Shown: piece after piece, positions 49,601 to 59,600 of the stretch
Layout of the letters: each line of letters opens with the position of its first letter
Position numbering within the stretch: the stretch's first letter is position 1
Assembly: GCF_030704535.1 (NCBI RefSeq)
Contig: NC_081822.1
Location: 1,374,001-1,438,000, forward strand
Direction of reading: 5' to 3'
Length of the DNA: 64,000 nucleotides
DNA from: Vitis vinifera
Lineage: Eukaryota; Streptophyta; Magnoliopsida; Vitales; Vitaceae
The notes under the pieces: model-generated
Database searches by the model: none
Seen by the model: only the letters and a program-made list of their open reading frames with translations
Told to the model about the DNA's origin: nothing
Program-made: the position numbers and the translations under genes

Positions 49601-52600
49601 TTATTTTTGGTCTACATTTTTGTCTGAGCCCTATGCTTAAATAAAAAACTAATTGGAAAATTGTTCATCCAAAAAGAATATCCATAAAGCTCAATCTTAA
49701 AAATCAACAGATAAAAGCTGAATATTCAACCAGGAATTTGGTTGAACCAGTGAAGAAATTGGATGCTAATATGGACGGCATAATACAAATTGAGCCAAGA
49801 GTCCAAGCAAGTCCAAATACACTAAAGCTATGTTTGGTTCTAGGAAAGTAATAAGAAAAGTGAAAAAAAAATATGTTAAGGAAAATGATTTTCTTATATT
49901 TAGTTTTACTATGAAATATACCAAAAAAAAAAAATCAAATATACTTAAAATTAGTTAGAAACTTATTCATTTTCAAATCATTTAATCCTTAAGTTAAAAT
50001 TAATGAAATGAGTGTGAAGTAGCATATAAAAAAAATTAATTGACTTTAAATCAATTTTTTATTTCCTTCACTTTTTCTTTGCTTCTACTTTCTTTTCCCC
50101 CCAATTTTCTTTCCCTCAAATTTTCTAAAGACCAAACATAGCCTAAGAGTAAGACTTGAGAAAATTGTTGAATCCAAAAATATTGTTAACTTGAAGAAAA
50201 TTTAAAGAAGTCCCTGCCACCTATCTTCAAGCCAAAGTGTCAAAGACTTGGGGGAGTAGTGTACTAACAAACTGGAAGCCACAACCTAGTATGCAGAAAT
50301 CACTAGAGATATCTAAGGGTAGTATAACTTCCTCCAGAAAATGAAAAGTGTAAAGATGTACTCCTATAAAAGATTTATACTACCTCCAGAAAATGAAAAG
50401 TGTAAAGATGTACTCCTATTAAAGATTATAAAAGGAATAAAAAAAAGGGGAGTTGGCTCCAATAAATATTATCCTTGTGAGACATTGTTCTCAAATAGAT
50501 CACAGAAAACAAACAAAAGCAAATAAATCATCTCAAACATTCAAACAAAATGAAAAAAGGCATGTGAATACCAAAAATAATTGTGACCATGGTAGTTTAC
50601 CTGATCAACACAGAACTCTGTCCGATCAAATCCAGGAACAACTATTTCTCGGAATATCTTCATATCTGGGACCCCAGCCTCTAAGTTGCAGTGATAAATT
50701 ATACCAGGAGTAAGAAAGCTAGTAAACCCAATAAAAACTGTACTGTCCCGGCGTCTCGCAGAAATATCAAACACTGAGCCAATGTCTATGGGTAAATCAT
50801 GAAGCAAGGAACCTGTTTTCAAGTCCCTTATCTGCAGAACATACTTCACATCGCTCAAGTAACACACAAGAATTTGGTTTCCATTAACTGCATAAGCTGA
50901 TTCAAGCACATCCTTTTCAGCTTCTTCAAGGACAACATTCCAAATACTTGGTTCCTTCAGATCTACTTGGACTAACTTATATTTAGGAGCATCCTTATTA
51001 GTCATAAAGGTAAACAATGTGTCATCATTTGCAATGGCATGATAGCGTGCATCAAAGTTATCAATAAGCTTAATAAAGGGAAGCAGGTCTTTTCTCTCCC
51101 TAAAACCTTCAAGCCCCTCAGGCAGGGAAGTAATGTCACAATGGTAAACTTTGTTGACTTCTTCACAACTCTCAGAAATATAGAGAAGAACATACTGCAC
51201 AGCAATATGAGAATTTAAGTCAAATGATAGAAGACCAGATCCAACAGTTGAGGATAATATGCAGTTATGCACACAGAAGTAGATTCAAGCACACAAATAT
51301 GCATATAACCATTTTTCAAGAAGGCTGACTAATCATGAATTGAAAGCCTGCATATGCTTCATATGAAACTTCAAATAATATCATTAATTATATGATGCTA
51401 TACATGGAACATGAATTACTAGATGGATCTCTGGGTTTGTTTTACGGCATCAAAACTGCACCTAATAACCGAAGATAAATGTCATCAACCATCGCCTAAA
51501 GATAAAAAATTTCCCAATGCCTTTGCATGCAAATTGCAATAACCCCAGTGAGTACGCAGTAGAGATCTTGCTTATTATACCAAACATATTTTTTCTCACA
51601 ACACACTTCCACAAATACACTACTTGGTTTGGAAGAATACTTAAAATTCCTATGGCCTGGTAACCAAACACAAATACTGTTTTCTGATAGGGAAAGAAAT
51701 ATTTATATAGGATGCCCAACAAAAAAGAGGGGGTGCAACAATTATATAGGATGTATACAAAGAGTGTCAAAGGCAAACGAAAAAAAGATCTAGGCTCCCA
51801 CCAAGAGAGACTACAAAATCTAGAATAGTGTTGAAGTTGCATTTTTTTTTTTTTTGATCAATAAGCAGAAAATTGTATAGCAAAGAGCGCTAAAGAAGCG
51901 ACTCTCAGAATTACAGTATAAATAAACTCACTCTCTTACAAAAGGACCCAAACAACAAGGAAAACACAAAAAAAACTTCTCCCTTATCGTAAACACACCC
52001 AATCTATAAAATCTATTAAGGTCGAAGGACCATCTTTTATCCACAATTTGGTTTCCGACCAAAGTAAATACACAAAAGAAACTTTCAGCTTTTGAATGGA
52101 CAACACACCGTCCTCAAAAGCAATTGTATTCCTAGCCTTCCAAATGACCCAAAACAAGCATAACGGTCCCAGTTGTTATGCCACCTTCCTCTTCTTGCCC
52201 ACAAAAAAGCTCTTCCATCCTAAAAGGGTTTCCTTTACCAAACAAGGAGAGACCTAAGAAACTCCAAAAAAAGAGAGGAACAACGTCCACACTTCCCTTG
52301 TTCTTTCACAATGAAGGAGGAGGTGGTCAATCGTCTCCCCACACGTTTGACACAGAAAGCACTTATTTGCCAAAGCCCAACCCCTCTTTTGTAAACGGTC
52401 CAAGGTTAGAACTCTTCCCCAAGAAGCCTCCCACGTGAAGAAGCTTATCTTGGGCTGCACATAAGAATTCCAAATAATCTTCAAAGGGAATGAAGCAATA
52501 GACACCGGCTGCAAAGCCCTATACAAAGATTTTACCGAGAAAACCCCATCCTTTGAATCCATCCACCTCACCCTATCCTCCTCATCCACCCTAACTATCT

Positions 52601-55218
52601 TCCCATCCAAGCAACAAAGCAATCTTCCCACTTCTTCCATCTCCCAATCATTAAAAGGCCTATTGAAGTTACATTTAGAAACCAATTAGACCAAGTTTTT
52701 TTTTTCTTTTCTTTTCCTGATAGGCAGAAGGAGAGGATATACTAAAAGCGCCTGATAGGTTTTAGTATACAAGAAAGAAGCGCCATCAGACAAATAAAGT
52801 TAGACAAAAATATAAAGAATTAATAAAGGAAGTACAAGTAAGCAATAGAAGTGAGGATAACATTACCATGATAGGTTTTGCACAGAGGGGTAGAGTTACA
52901 TAATAAATTCAACAAAGAAAATGAATAAAATAGCACGTTAAAGCTTATTATCTAGCACAGATTGTAGCTGTTTCCTAAATTTAAGTCAGCACCAGCTGCA
53001 ACAGAAACTTTTCTTTTTTTTGATAGGTAGCACCAGCTGCAACAGAAACTTCTAAAAGGCAAATAACCAAACAACCTCCAACAAACAGATTATTGTTGTT
53101 TGCAACATTCTCACATTTCAGTTAAGGTTGGTGTCAGAGTTCAAAGTTGAACGTTATTCACATCAACAACTATAGTTGCTGAATAGATATAATGCAGCCT
53201 GGTCATTGTTTTTCAGCCTCATTTCAAACAATAAGAATGAATACTTACTACTGTTACAGCAACAAATAACAAATGGACACTGCTTGGATAAAAGATTAGA
53301 GCACAGCAGGTGGACAGTTTGGTACCTTTCCATCATCAGTTACATCAGCTCCAAACATGTGCTTTGGGTTGTCAGGATCTTTCCAGCATAGAATATCTTG
53401 GGATTGATCAGTACCCAAGAAATGATAGTACAACTCTTGATTAAGATTAGAATTGGTTTCGGTCCCAGCATCCAATTTTTCATCCTCTCTGCAGAATAAA
53501 ACCTATATTAAAATGAAGATTTTTTCATCCTCTCCAGAATTGGTTTCGGTCCCAAATCATGAAGATTTTTTTTTTATTTTTTAATTCTTGATAGTTAAAA
53601 GAGAAAACATATATTAAAAGTGCTTAAGAGGAGGTGTAGTGCAGTACACACAGAGTATACAAAAAACACCCAACACTGAAAAGGGAAAGGAACAAAAAGA
53701 CCACTCTCCTTATTTTAATTTCATCATGAAGATAACACAAAAATCTAAAGAAACTCAAATTATAATGTATGCAATCAATTCATCAAGAGATTTGCATTAT
53801 CAGGGTTTACAAATTCATAAACTACTAGATGATTTTTTCTTTTTCTTTTTATTTACCCTGAGGCCAATTGCTGAATTACAGCTGGTGCAGTTACTCAATT
53901 TAAGTCTTTCAGGTTCTTTGTTAAAGTCTTGGCCAAAAAGAGAACAAAATAGAACATATCAAGAACACCGCATCCTCACAATTTTCCTCCAAATTTTTAG
54001 TTCAGCCCAATTCAAACTTATCCTGAATCTTGATTCTAGAGTTAAAGACCATAATCACACTTACTTGGGAGCTGGATAGCGACAATAGAAAAATCCTTTG
54101 CTATCATGGGTCCAACTAATGCCCGAAAACTTCACCTGCAACACCATACATATACATTATTAACAACCCATCATTCCCATCAGTCTTGATGCATATGAAT
54201 GTTAAATAGCCATCATTCTCGTTGTTTTTGAAGTAGCTAGAGTGTCAAAAACTAACCCAAGATAAGGTATCAGTCTCGACTCTCTTATCCTCAACTCGCA
54301 TAACTTTGATGGTAACCCAATCGCTGCCACTCGAACTGAGCCCATATGCCAAGTACTTCGCATCCTCGCTAACAGCACACGTGTTCAATGAGACCGTTCC
54401 ATCCTCACTAAGTCCATTTGGATCAAGCAAAACCTCTGCTTTTCCATCTAAACTATCCTGAATGAAAATGGAGTAAAAAACAATGTAAGGCAGCGAAAAA
54501 AGATAAAATTAATTTGGAAAAAAAAAATCAGAACAATCATGTAACCCTAGGATCCAGATGACATTTCACGCACCTGCACATAGAGGACTTTTTGCGCCTG
54601 AAGACCGGTATTATGGAAGTAAAAGTACTTGTCCCCTCGCCTGAATGGAGCATCGAACCTCGGATGATCAAACAGCTTCGTAATCGTCTCCCGAAGCTTC
54701 TCCCTCGTATCACACGTCTGAAGCACCGAGTCCGTCAATTTCACCTGCTTCTCCACAAATTCCTTCACTTCTTGCGCGTCTGGATCTTCAAGCCTGACCA
54801 CAAACACCAAACCATCACAAGTTTCATTTTCTCAGCACTATTTTCTCCCTATCCAAACAAAAAAAAAAAAAAAAAAAACACTTAACACAATGACATTCAA
54901 TTCAATCAATTCAATCTCACAATGTTACCATCGATAAGGATCAGATATCAGTACACCATGATAGTCATCCACGACAGATTCGTCTCTCCTAGCCAATGGA
55001 TACTTCAGCGATTCGCCTGAGGCACCGACCGAGCCCATTCTAGGGTTTGAGGAAGAAGAACGTGAATGAGAAGAAGAATAGAAGGAAAAGTATGAAGAAA
55101 ACGAAGACTTCACGTGCTTGAAACGAAAACTCGAGGATTTATATTTATAAGGAGGGAAAAGTCGATGAGCGGCAAGAGGATAGAAAATGGCGTGTGTGTT
55201 GCGGGAGCACGAGAACAT
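46674..55218 (-). CDS. POP: Prolyl oligopeptidase (S9A serine peptidase)
   Basis: Twelve exons on the minus strand, in transcript order: 54929-55218, 54574-54793, 54257-54457, 54065-54135, 53326-53488, 50601-51194, 48333-48713, 48151-48226, 48013-48076, 47602-47737, 46837-46950, 46674-46739. They total 791 residues from the first ATG. The enzyme cuts short peptides after proline. The N-terminal part carries the family start [16 protein letters not shown] and DPYRWLEDPD, followed by the beta-propeller. The C-terminal hydrolase has all catalytic parts: Ser628 in GGSNGG, Asp in ADHDDRV (about 717-720) and His761 in AGHGAGRP. Residues 1-60 are rich in Ser, Arg and Lys and nearly free of acid residues, like a plastid or mitochondrial transit peptide. 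Met61 (MGSVGASGE, codon 55036-55038) would give the usual cytosolic protein of 731 residues. Introns 5 and 6 are about 2 kb each and carry LINE and MITE insertions. Confidence 0.94.
48920..48968 (-). mobile_element. Short LINE tail in peptidase intron 6
   Basis: A T run followed by GATAGGCAGAAAATGC reads, on the minus strand, as the LINE 3' end ...CTATCAAAAAA. Flanking sequence AACTATTT is repeated on both sides (before the T run and at about 48975), within a partly matching longer repeat, so the duplication is imperfect. Confidence 0.5.
48991..49270. repeat. Tandem duplication in peptidase intron 6
   Basis: A unit starting at 48991 (TTTTAAGCAGGTACATTGAA, then CAGTAGCATGAATAGC) recurs from 49102 with a period of 111 bases. 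The second copy has an extra insert before the shared ACCAGCTCATCTAA end. Confidence 0.75.
49270..50445. repeat. Dispersed intron duplication either side of a MITE
   Basis: About 130 bases at 49270-49400 (AAGCCACGACCT, GGGTAGTACAACT, AGATGTACTAGTATAAAAGA) recur diverged at 50275-50380. The second site is itself tandemly doubled: CTCCAGAAAATGAAAAGTG begins at 50333 and again at about 50383. The MITE at 49826-50143 lies between the two sites. Confidence 0.65.
49826..50143. mobile_element. MITE, TAA target site, copy 2
   Basis: Same family as 38875-39197: left end AGCTATGTTTGGTTCTAGGA, right end GACCAAACATAGCC, and internal AAGGAAAATGATTTTCT shared in the same order. It is flanked by TAA on both sides (49823-49825 and 50144-50146). 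It lies in peptidase intron 6. Confidence 0.8.
51685..51815 (-). mobile_element. Old LINE 3'-end fragment
   Basis: The start CTGATAGGGAAAG, a G-rich GAGGGGGTGCAAC part and a GTATACAAAG part match, in order, the 3' ends of the other minus-strand LINE pieces at 52697 and 53567. No clear flanking duplication was found, so the limits are approximate. Confidence 0.45.
51843..52662 (-). mobile_element. 5'-truncated LINE in peptidase intron 5
   Basis: An insertion of about 820 bases on the minus strand, flanked by a 12-base duplication (TTGAAGTTGCAT at 51831-51842, TTGAAGTTACAT at 52663-52674, one mismatch). The T run at 51843-51855 is its poly(A) tail. It encodes 143 residues from the end of a plant L1-type ORF2 with the zinc-binding RT domain (zf-RVT): [19 protein letters not shown], then [18 protein letters not shown] with its Cys/His spacing. 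It is much longer than the other LINE pieces in the window but still lacks the endonuclease and reverse transcriptase. It runs in the same direction as the host gene. Confidence 0.87.
52697..52799 (-). mobile_element. Short LINE 3' end in peptidase intron 5
   Basis: A T/C run, then CCTGATAGGCAGAAGGAG, a GCGCC...GCGCC part and GTATACAAG. This is the LINE 3' tail seen elsewhere in the intron. The flanks TTAGACCAA and TTAGACAAA form a likely short duplication with one mismatch. Confidence 0.6.
53011..53028 (-). mobile_element. Ultra-truncated LINE insertion (18 bp)
   Basis: Eighteen bases, TTCTTTTTTTTGATAGGT, sit between two perfect 23-base direct copies (52988-53010 and 53029-53051). On the minus strand the insert reads ACCTATCA followed by a mostly-A tail, the same terminus as the other LINE pieces. 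Only about seven bases of the element were copied. Confidence 0.85.
53567..53722 (-). mobile_element. 5'-truncated LINE (156 bp) in peptidase intron 4
   Basis: Flanked by a perfect 11-base duplication ATCATGAAGAT (53556-53566 and 53723-53733). The insert starts with a T run (the poly(A) tail on the minus strand), then CTTGATAGTTAAAAG, and a GTATAC-containing part shared with the piece at 52697. No coding remains. Confidence 0.8.
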
Positions 55219-56345
55219 GTTGCGCCGTGGCCTGCGGTTGTTTGCCCAAACGCGATCGAAGTGAGTGGGCTTCAGCGGCTACTGTGGTGTTAGGATGTCG
55301 CCATTTTGTTAGACTATGTCGCCATGGCTTGGGGAATGTGACCGTGACTGAAAATGACCACGTTTTTTAGTTTTCCTTCTTATTCCCTTTTAAAAAAATA
55401 AAAACATAAAAAATCGGATAATACTTTCCAAAAGTGAAAGATATGTTTGCGTGACTTTTTGGAAACATGACAACATGTTTTTGAGAATGTTTAAAAACTT
55501 TTTTTTTTAATAAAATATTTTTTTATAAAAAATTAATTAAAATTTAGTTCTTTCAACTTATCTTTTATAAAAATATTCCACATTCATATGAATTACAAAA
55601 GTTATTAAATATTCTTCATATTTTTAATTATTGTTTATAACACTTTTTAAAAAATATGCAAAAATATTTTAAATTTATTATTAAAAACAACCTATTTTCA
55701 TTTTTTGTCAAAATCTTGTAAAACATGTTTTTATAAAAATGAAAATAAAAAAAAACTGTTTTATGTTTTAAAGTATAAAAGAAATATATTTTTAAAAATA
55801 TTTTTCAAATAATATATAAATATATATATATCACCCTATCCGAATTTGAAATTAAAATAAATAAGTTAATAATGAGTTTGAAATGTTTTTAAAAAATTCA
55901 TGGTAAGTTTAGAACAAGTTTAGGAATTACTTTGTTATGCCACACCTCAATTATGTATAAAATTAAAATTTTAAAAGAATTTTTTTTATTTTTTATTTTT
56001 AATTCATATTAAATAATAAAAAATTATTTTTCAATAAAATAAGTTAAAAAAATTATAAGATTTTAAGTTATAAAAATTATAATATTTTAATTATTTATAA
56101 ATTATATGTATTTTTAATATAACTAAAAATTTAAAATTTAAATTTTTTGTAACAAATTTTAAATTATAAAAAAATTATAATATTTAATATTTATAAATTA
56201 TATATTTTTAATATAATAAAAAATATATATTTTTAAAAAATAATTAAAGGAAGTCAGACAGACGAGATTAACATGGGAAATCCTCATACCCATTACTTTG
56301 CTTAATTTTTTTCTTAGAATATAAATAAAAAATATTTTAAATAAA
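55219..56345. other. Peptidase promoter side and AT-rich spacer
   Basis: The first 150 bases, on the peptidase gene's upstream side, are GC-richer. From about 55380 to 56280 the sequence is almost pure A/T runs with no gene. The five bases at 56341-56345 (ATAAA) are the left target-site copy of the next element. Confidence 0.5.
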
Positions 56346-56589
56346 TAACAGAAAAGATAATGCTTAGCCATTAAGTGATAATGCCCATCTGTTAAGTGAT
56401 AATGTCTATCTGTTGTAAGTTATAATGTTTATCCTTTTAGTTAAACTAGGAATAGGAATGTTTATCTTTTTAGTTAAACTTGGAGTAGGACTCTTTATGT
56501 AAATATCCACCTCTCTTCCTATATAAGTTGTACGTGTTTCACATTCAGATAATAAGAAATTTTCAGCCTTTATTCCACAACTTCTGTCA
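56346..56589 (+). repeat. 5' LTR of complete copia element
   Basis: 244 bases starting TAACAGAAAAG and ending CTTCTGTCA. Inside are a direct repeat around TTAAGTGATAATG, two TTTAGTTAAACT boxes and a TATA box (CTATATAAG) near 56519, expected to drive transcription of the element. Confidence 0.95.
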
Positions 56590-56601
56590 TGGTATCAGAG
56601 C
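56590..56601 (+). other. Primer-binding site
   Basis: TGGTATCAGAGC, complementary to the 3' end of plant initiator tRNA-Met, directly adjoins the left LTR. It primes minus-strand DNA synthesis. Confidence 0.9.
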
Positions 56602-56624
56602 CAGATACCTGAAGAAAATATATC

Positions 56625-59600
56625 ATGGCAGAAAAACCTTCGACTCACACAAAGATGATAGAACCATCTTCACCTCTTTACCTACATCCATCTGATAATC
56701 CAGGGGCAACCATCACGACATGTGTGTTCAATGGTGAAAATTATGATATGTGGGAGAAGGCTGTTAAAAATGCATTGAGAGCGAAGAACAAGCTTGGGAT
56801 CATTGATGGGACAGTAAACAAACCAAAAGGAGAAGATGGAAACGAATTGAATGCATGGGAAGCATGTAACTCGATGATTATATCATGGATGTTTAATGTG
56901 ATCGACAAGAGTTTGCATTCGAGTGTAGCCTATGCGCAGACTGCAAAAGACATGTGGGAGGATCTCAAAGAAAGATATGCTGTTGGAAATGCTCCGAGGG
57001 TTCATCAACTCAGAAGTGAAATCATGAACTTGAAACAAGAAGGAATGACAGTTGCTGCATATTATGCCAAAATAAAAGGCATGTGGGATGAATTAAATCA
57101 ATACATTGAGATACCTGAGTGCACTTGTGGAGCAGCTCAAGCAATAGTGAAAAGCAGAGAAGATGAGAAGGCACATCAGTTTCTCATGGGTCTAGATGAC
57201 ACTACATTCGGGACTGTGAGATCGTCTATCTTAGCCCTTGATCCCTTACCTACTTTGGGAAAAATATATGCAATGGTTACACAAGAAGAACGCCATCGTA
57301 GCATGGCCAGAGGAGCTGATCGTGCTGAAATAACAGTTTTTGCAGCGAAGACAGAGAAACCTGGGGGACAAACAAATAAAAGTGGGAGCTGTACACATTG
57401 CGGAAAGACGGGACATGATGTTGCAGATTGCTTTCAACTAAAAGGATATCCCGACTGGTGGCCAACACGCCAGATGGGACGAGGAAGGGGACGTGGACGT
57501 GGCCGCAATAGTTATGCTGGAAGAGGAGCAACTTCAAGACGCGTTCATTATGCAAATGCAGTTGCTGAAGCAGATACGCAAGAACAAGGACAGTGCGTTG
57601 GACATGATGTGGAACGTAGTATAATCCCAGGACTGAATGATGACAACTTCCAAAAACTCATGGCTCTACTCAGAAATGGAAGCAGTAATGCAGAAAAACT
57701 GACCGGTAAGAATAAAATTGTGGAAGAATGGATATTGGATAGTGGTGCATCCATGCATATGACAGGAAGGAGAGATTTGTTCGATTGGCTACATAAATGG
57801 GAGACAGCATGCGTGGGACTACCTGATGGAACAAAAACAGTAGCAAATGAAATGGGATATGTGAAGCTCTCTAAAGATTTATGCTTAAAAAATGTTTTAT
57901 ATGTCCCTTCCTTGAAATGCAATTTAATCTCTATAGGCCAATTATTAAAAGAAAAAGATTATATAGTCACATTTACTGATTCGTTTTGTGTGATACAGGA
58001 CCGCACTTCGAGGAATCCGATTGGAGTGGGTAAGCTAAGGAATGGAGTGTACTACTACAAGCCATTACAAGGAGAGAAGGTGAACGCAGTGAAAGTAGAA
58101 GAAAAGTACGAATTGTGGCACAGGAGGTTAGGGCATCCTTCAGATCGTGTTTTGGCTTCCATTCATAGTTTAGGAAATAATGTGATGAAGGGAATTGAGG
58201 ACTATGTTTGTGATTCATGTTGTCGTGGAAAACAAGTACGAAATTCTTTTCAGTTGAGTAATAAAAGAGCATTTGAAATTTTTAATCTCATACATGTAGA
58301 CATATGGGGTCCATATCGAACTCCCACTACTTCAGGGGCACATTATTTTCTTACCATTGTAGATGATCATAGTAGAGGGGTGTGGATATATCTCATGAAA
58401 GAAAAGAGCGAAACCAAAGATATTTTACAAAATTTTTGTTTTATGACCAAAACACAATTTGATAAACCGGTTAAATGCATCAGAAGTGATAATGGATTAG
58501 AATTTTGCTCAGGACAAATGATGAGTTTCTATAAGAGAGAAGGAATATTAAAAGAGAGCAGCCTAGTAAACACCCCACAACAAAATGGGAGAGTGGAGAG
58601 AAAACACCAACACATATTAAATATTGCTAGGACATTGCGATTTCAAGCTTGTCTACCAATAGATTTTTGGGGAGAATGTGTTTTAACAGCAGCATACTTG
58701 ATAAATCGAACACCCACACCTATTTTAGATGGAAAGACGCCTTATGAAATATTATTTGGCGAGAAACCGAATTATGAGCACCTGAGAGTCTTTGGTAGTT
58801 TGTGTTATGCCCATAAAAAGTCACGTAGTAATGATAAATTTGATGCTAGAAGCCGGCAATGCGTATTTGTAGGTTATCCCTATGGAAAGAAAGGATGGAA
58901 ACTTCACGATCTAGAAACCAAAGAACAATTTGAGAGTAGGGATGTAATATTTCATGAAACAATTTTTCCTTTTTGTCAAAGCAGCAAGGGAGATAAGGAA
59001 CAAAAATTCCAGAACAATGGGAACATAGAATCTTACATTGAAGATGATGATGTCATAGTAAAGAAAACATGTGAAAGAAAGAGTGAGAAAAATATTGAAA
59101 GGGAGAAAGGGGAAGAAAATATGAAGACAGGAGAGGATCAAAGCCAGGGGGAGATGCTTGGTAGGGGACATAGACAACACAAAGAACCGAGACATCTCCA
59201 AGATTATATATGTTATTCGGCTAGAAGCTTAAGTACACTTTGTTCCAAGGCAAGCTCAATCCAAAAGGTACCCTCAGGTAAGCCTTATCCTATTGCGAAT
59301 TATGTGACTTATACAAAATTTTCTGTTGGCCATCGAGCTTTTCTTGCAGCAATAAATATTGAAAAGGAACCAAGAACTTACAAAGAAGCGGTTACAGACA
59401 ACAGATGGAGAGAAGCCATGGCAAAGGAAATTGAAGCATTAGAGACTAATCAGACGTGGAAAGTAGTTGACCTACCGCCAGAAAAGAAAGCAATAGGATG
59501 CAAGTGGATATACAAAATAAAATACAACGCGGATGGATCAATTGAGCGGTACAAAGCGAGGTTAGTGGCGCAGGGATTTACACAGATTGAAGGAATAGAC

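Noticed and set aside
54592-54885. Plus-strand ORF of 97 codons
   Set aside because: It is the antisense shadow of peptidase exon 2 and its intron.
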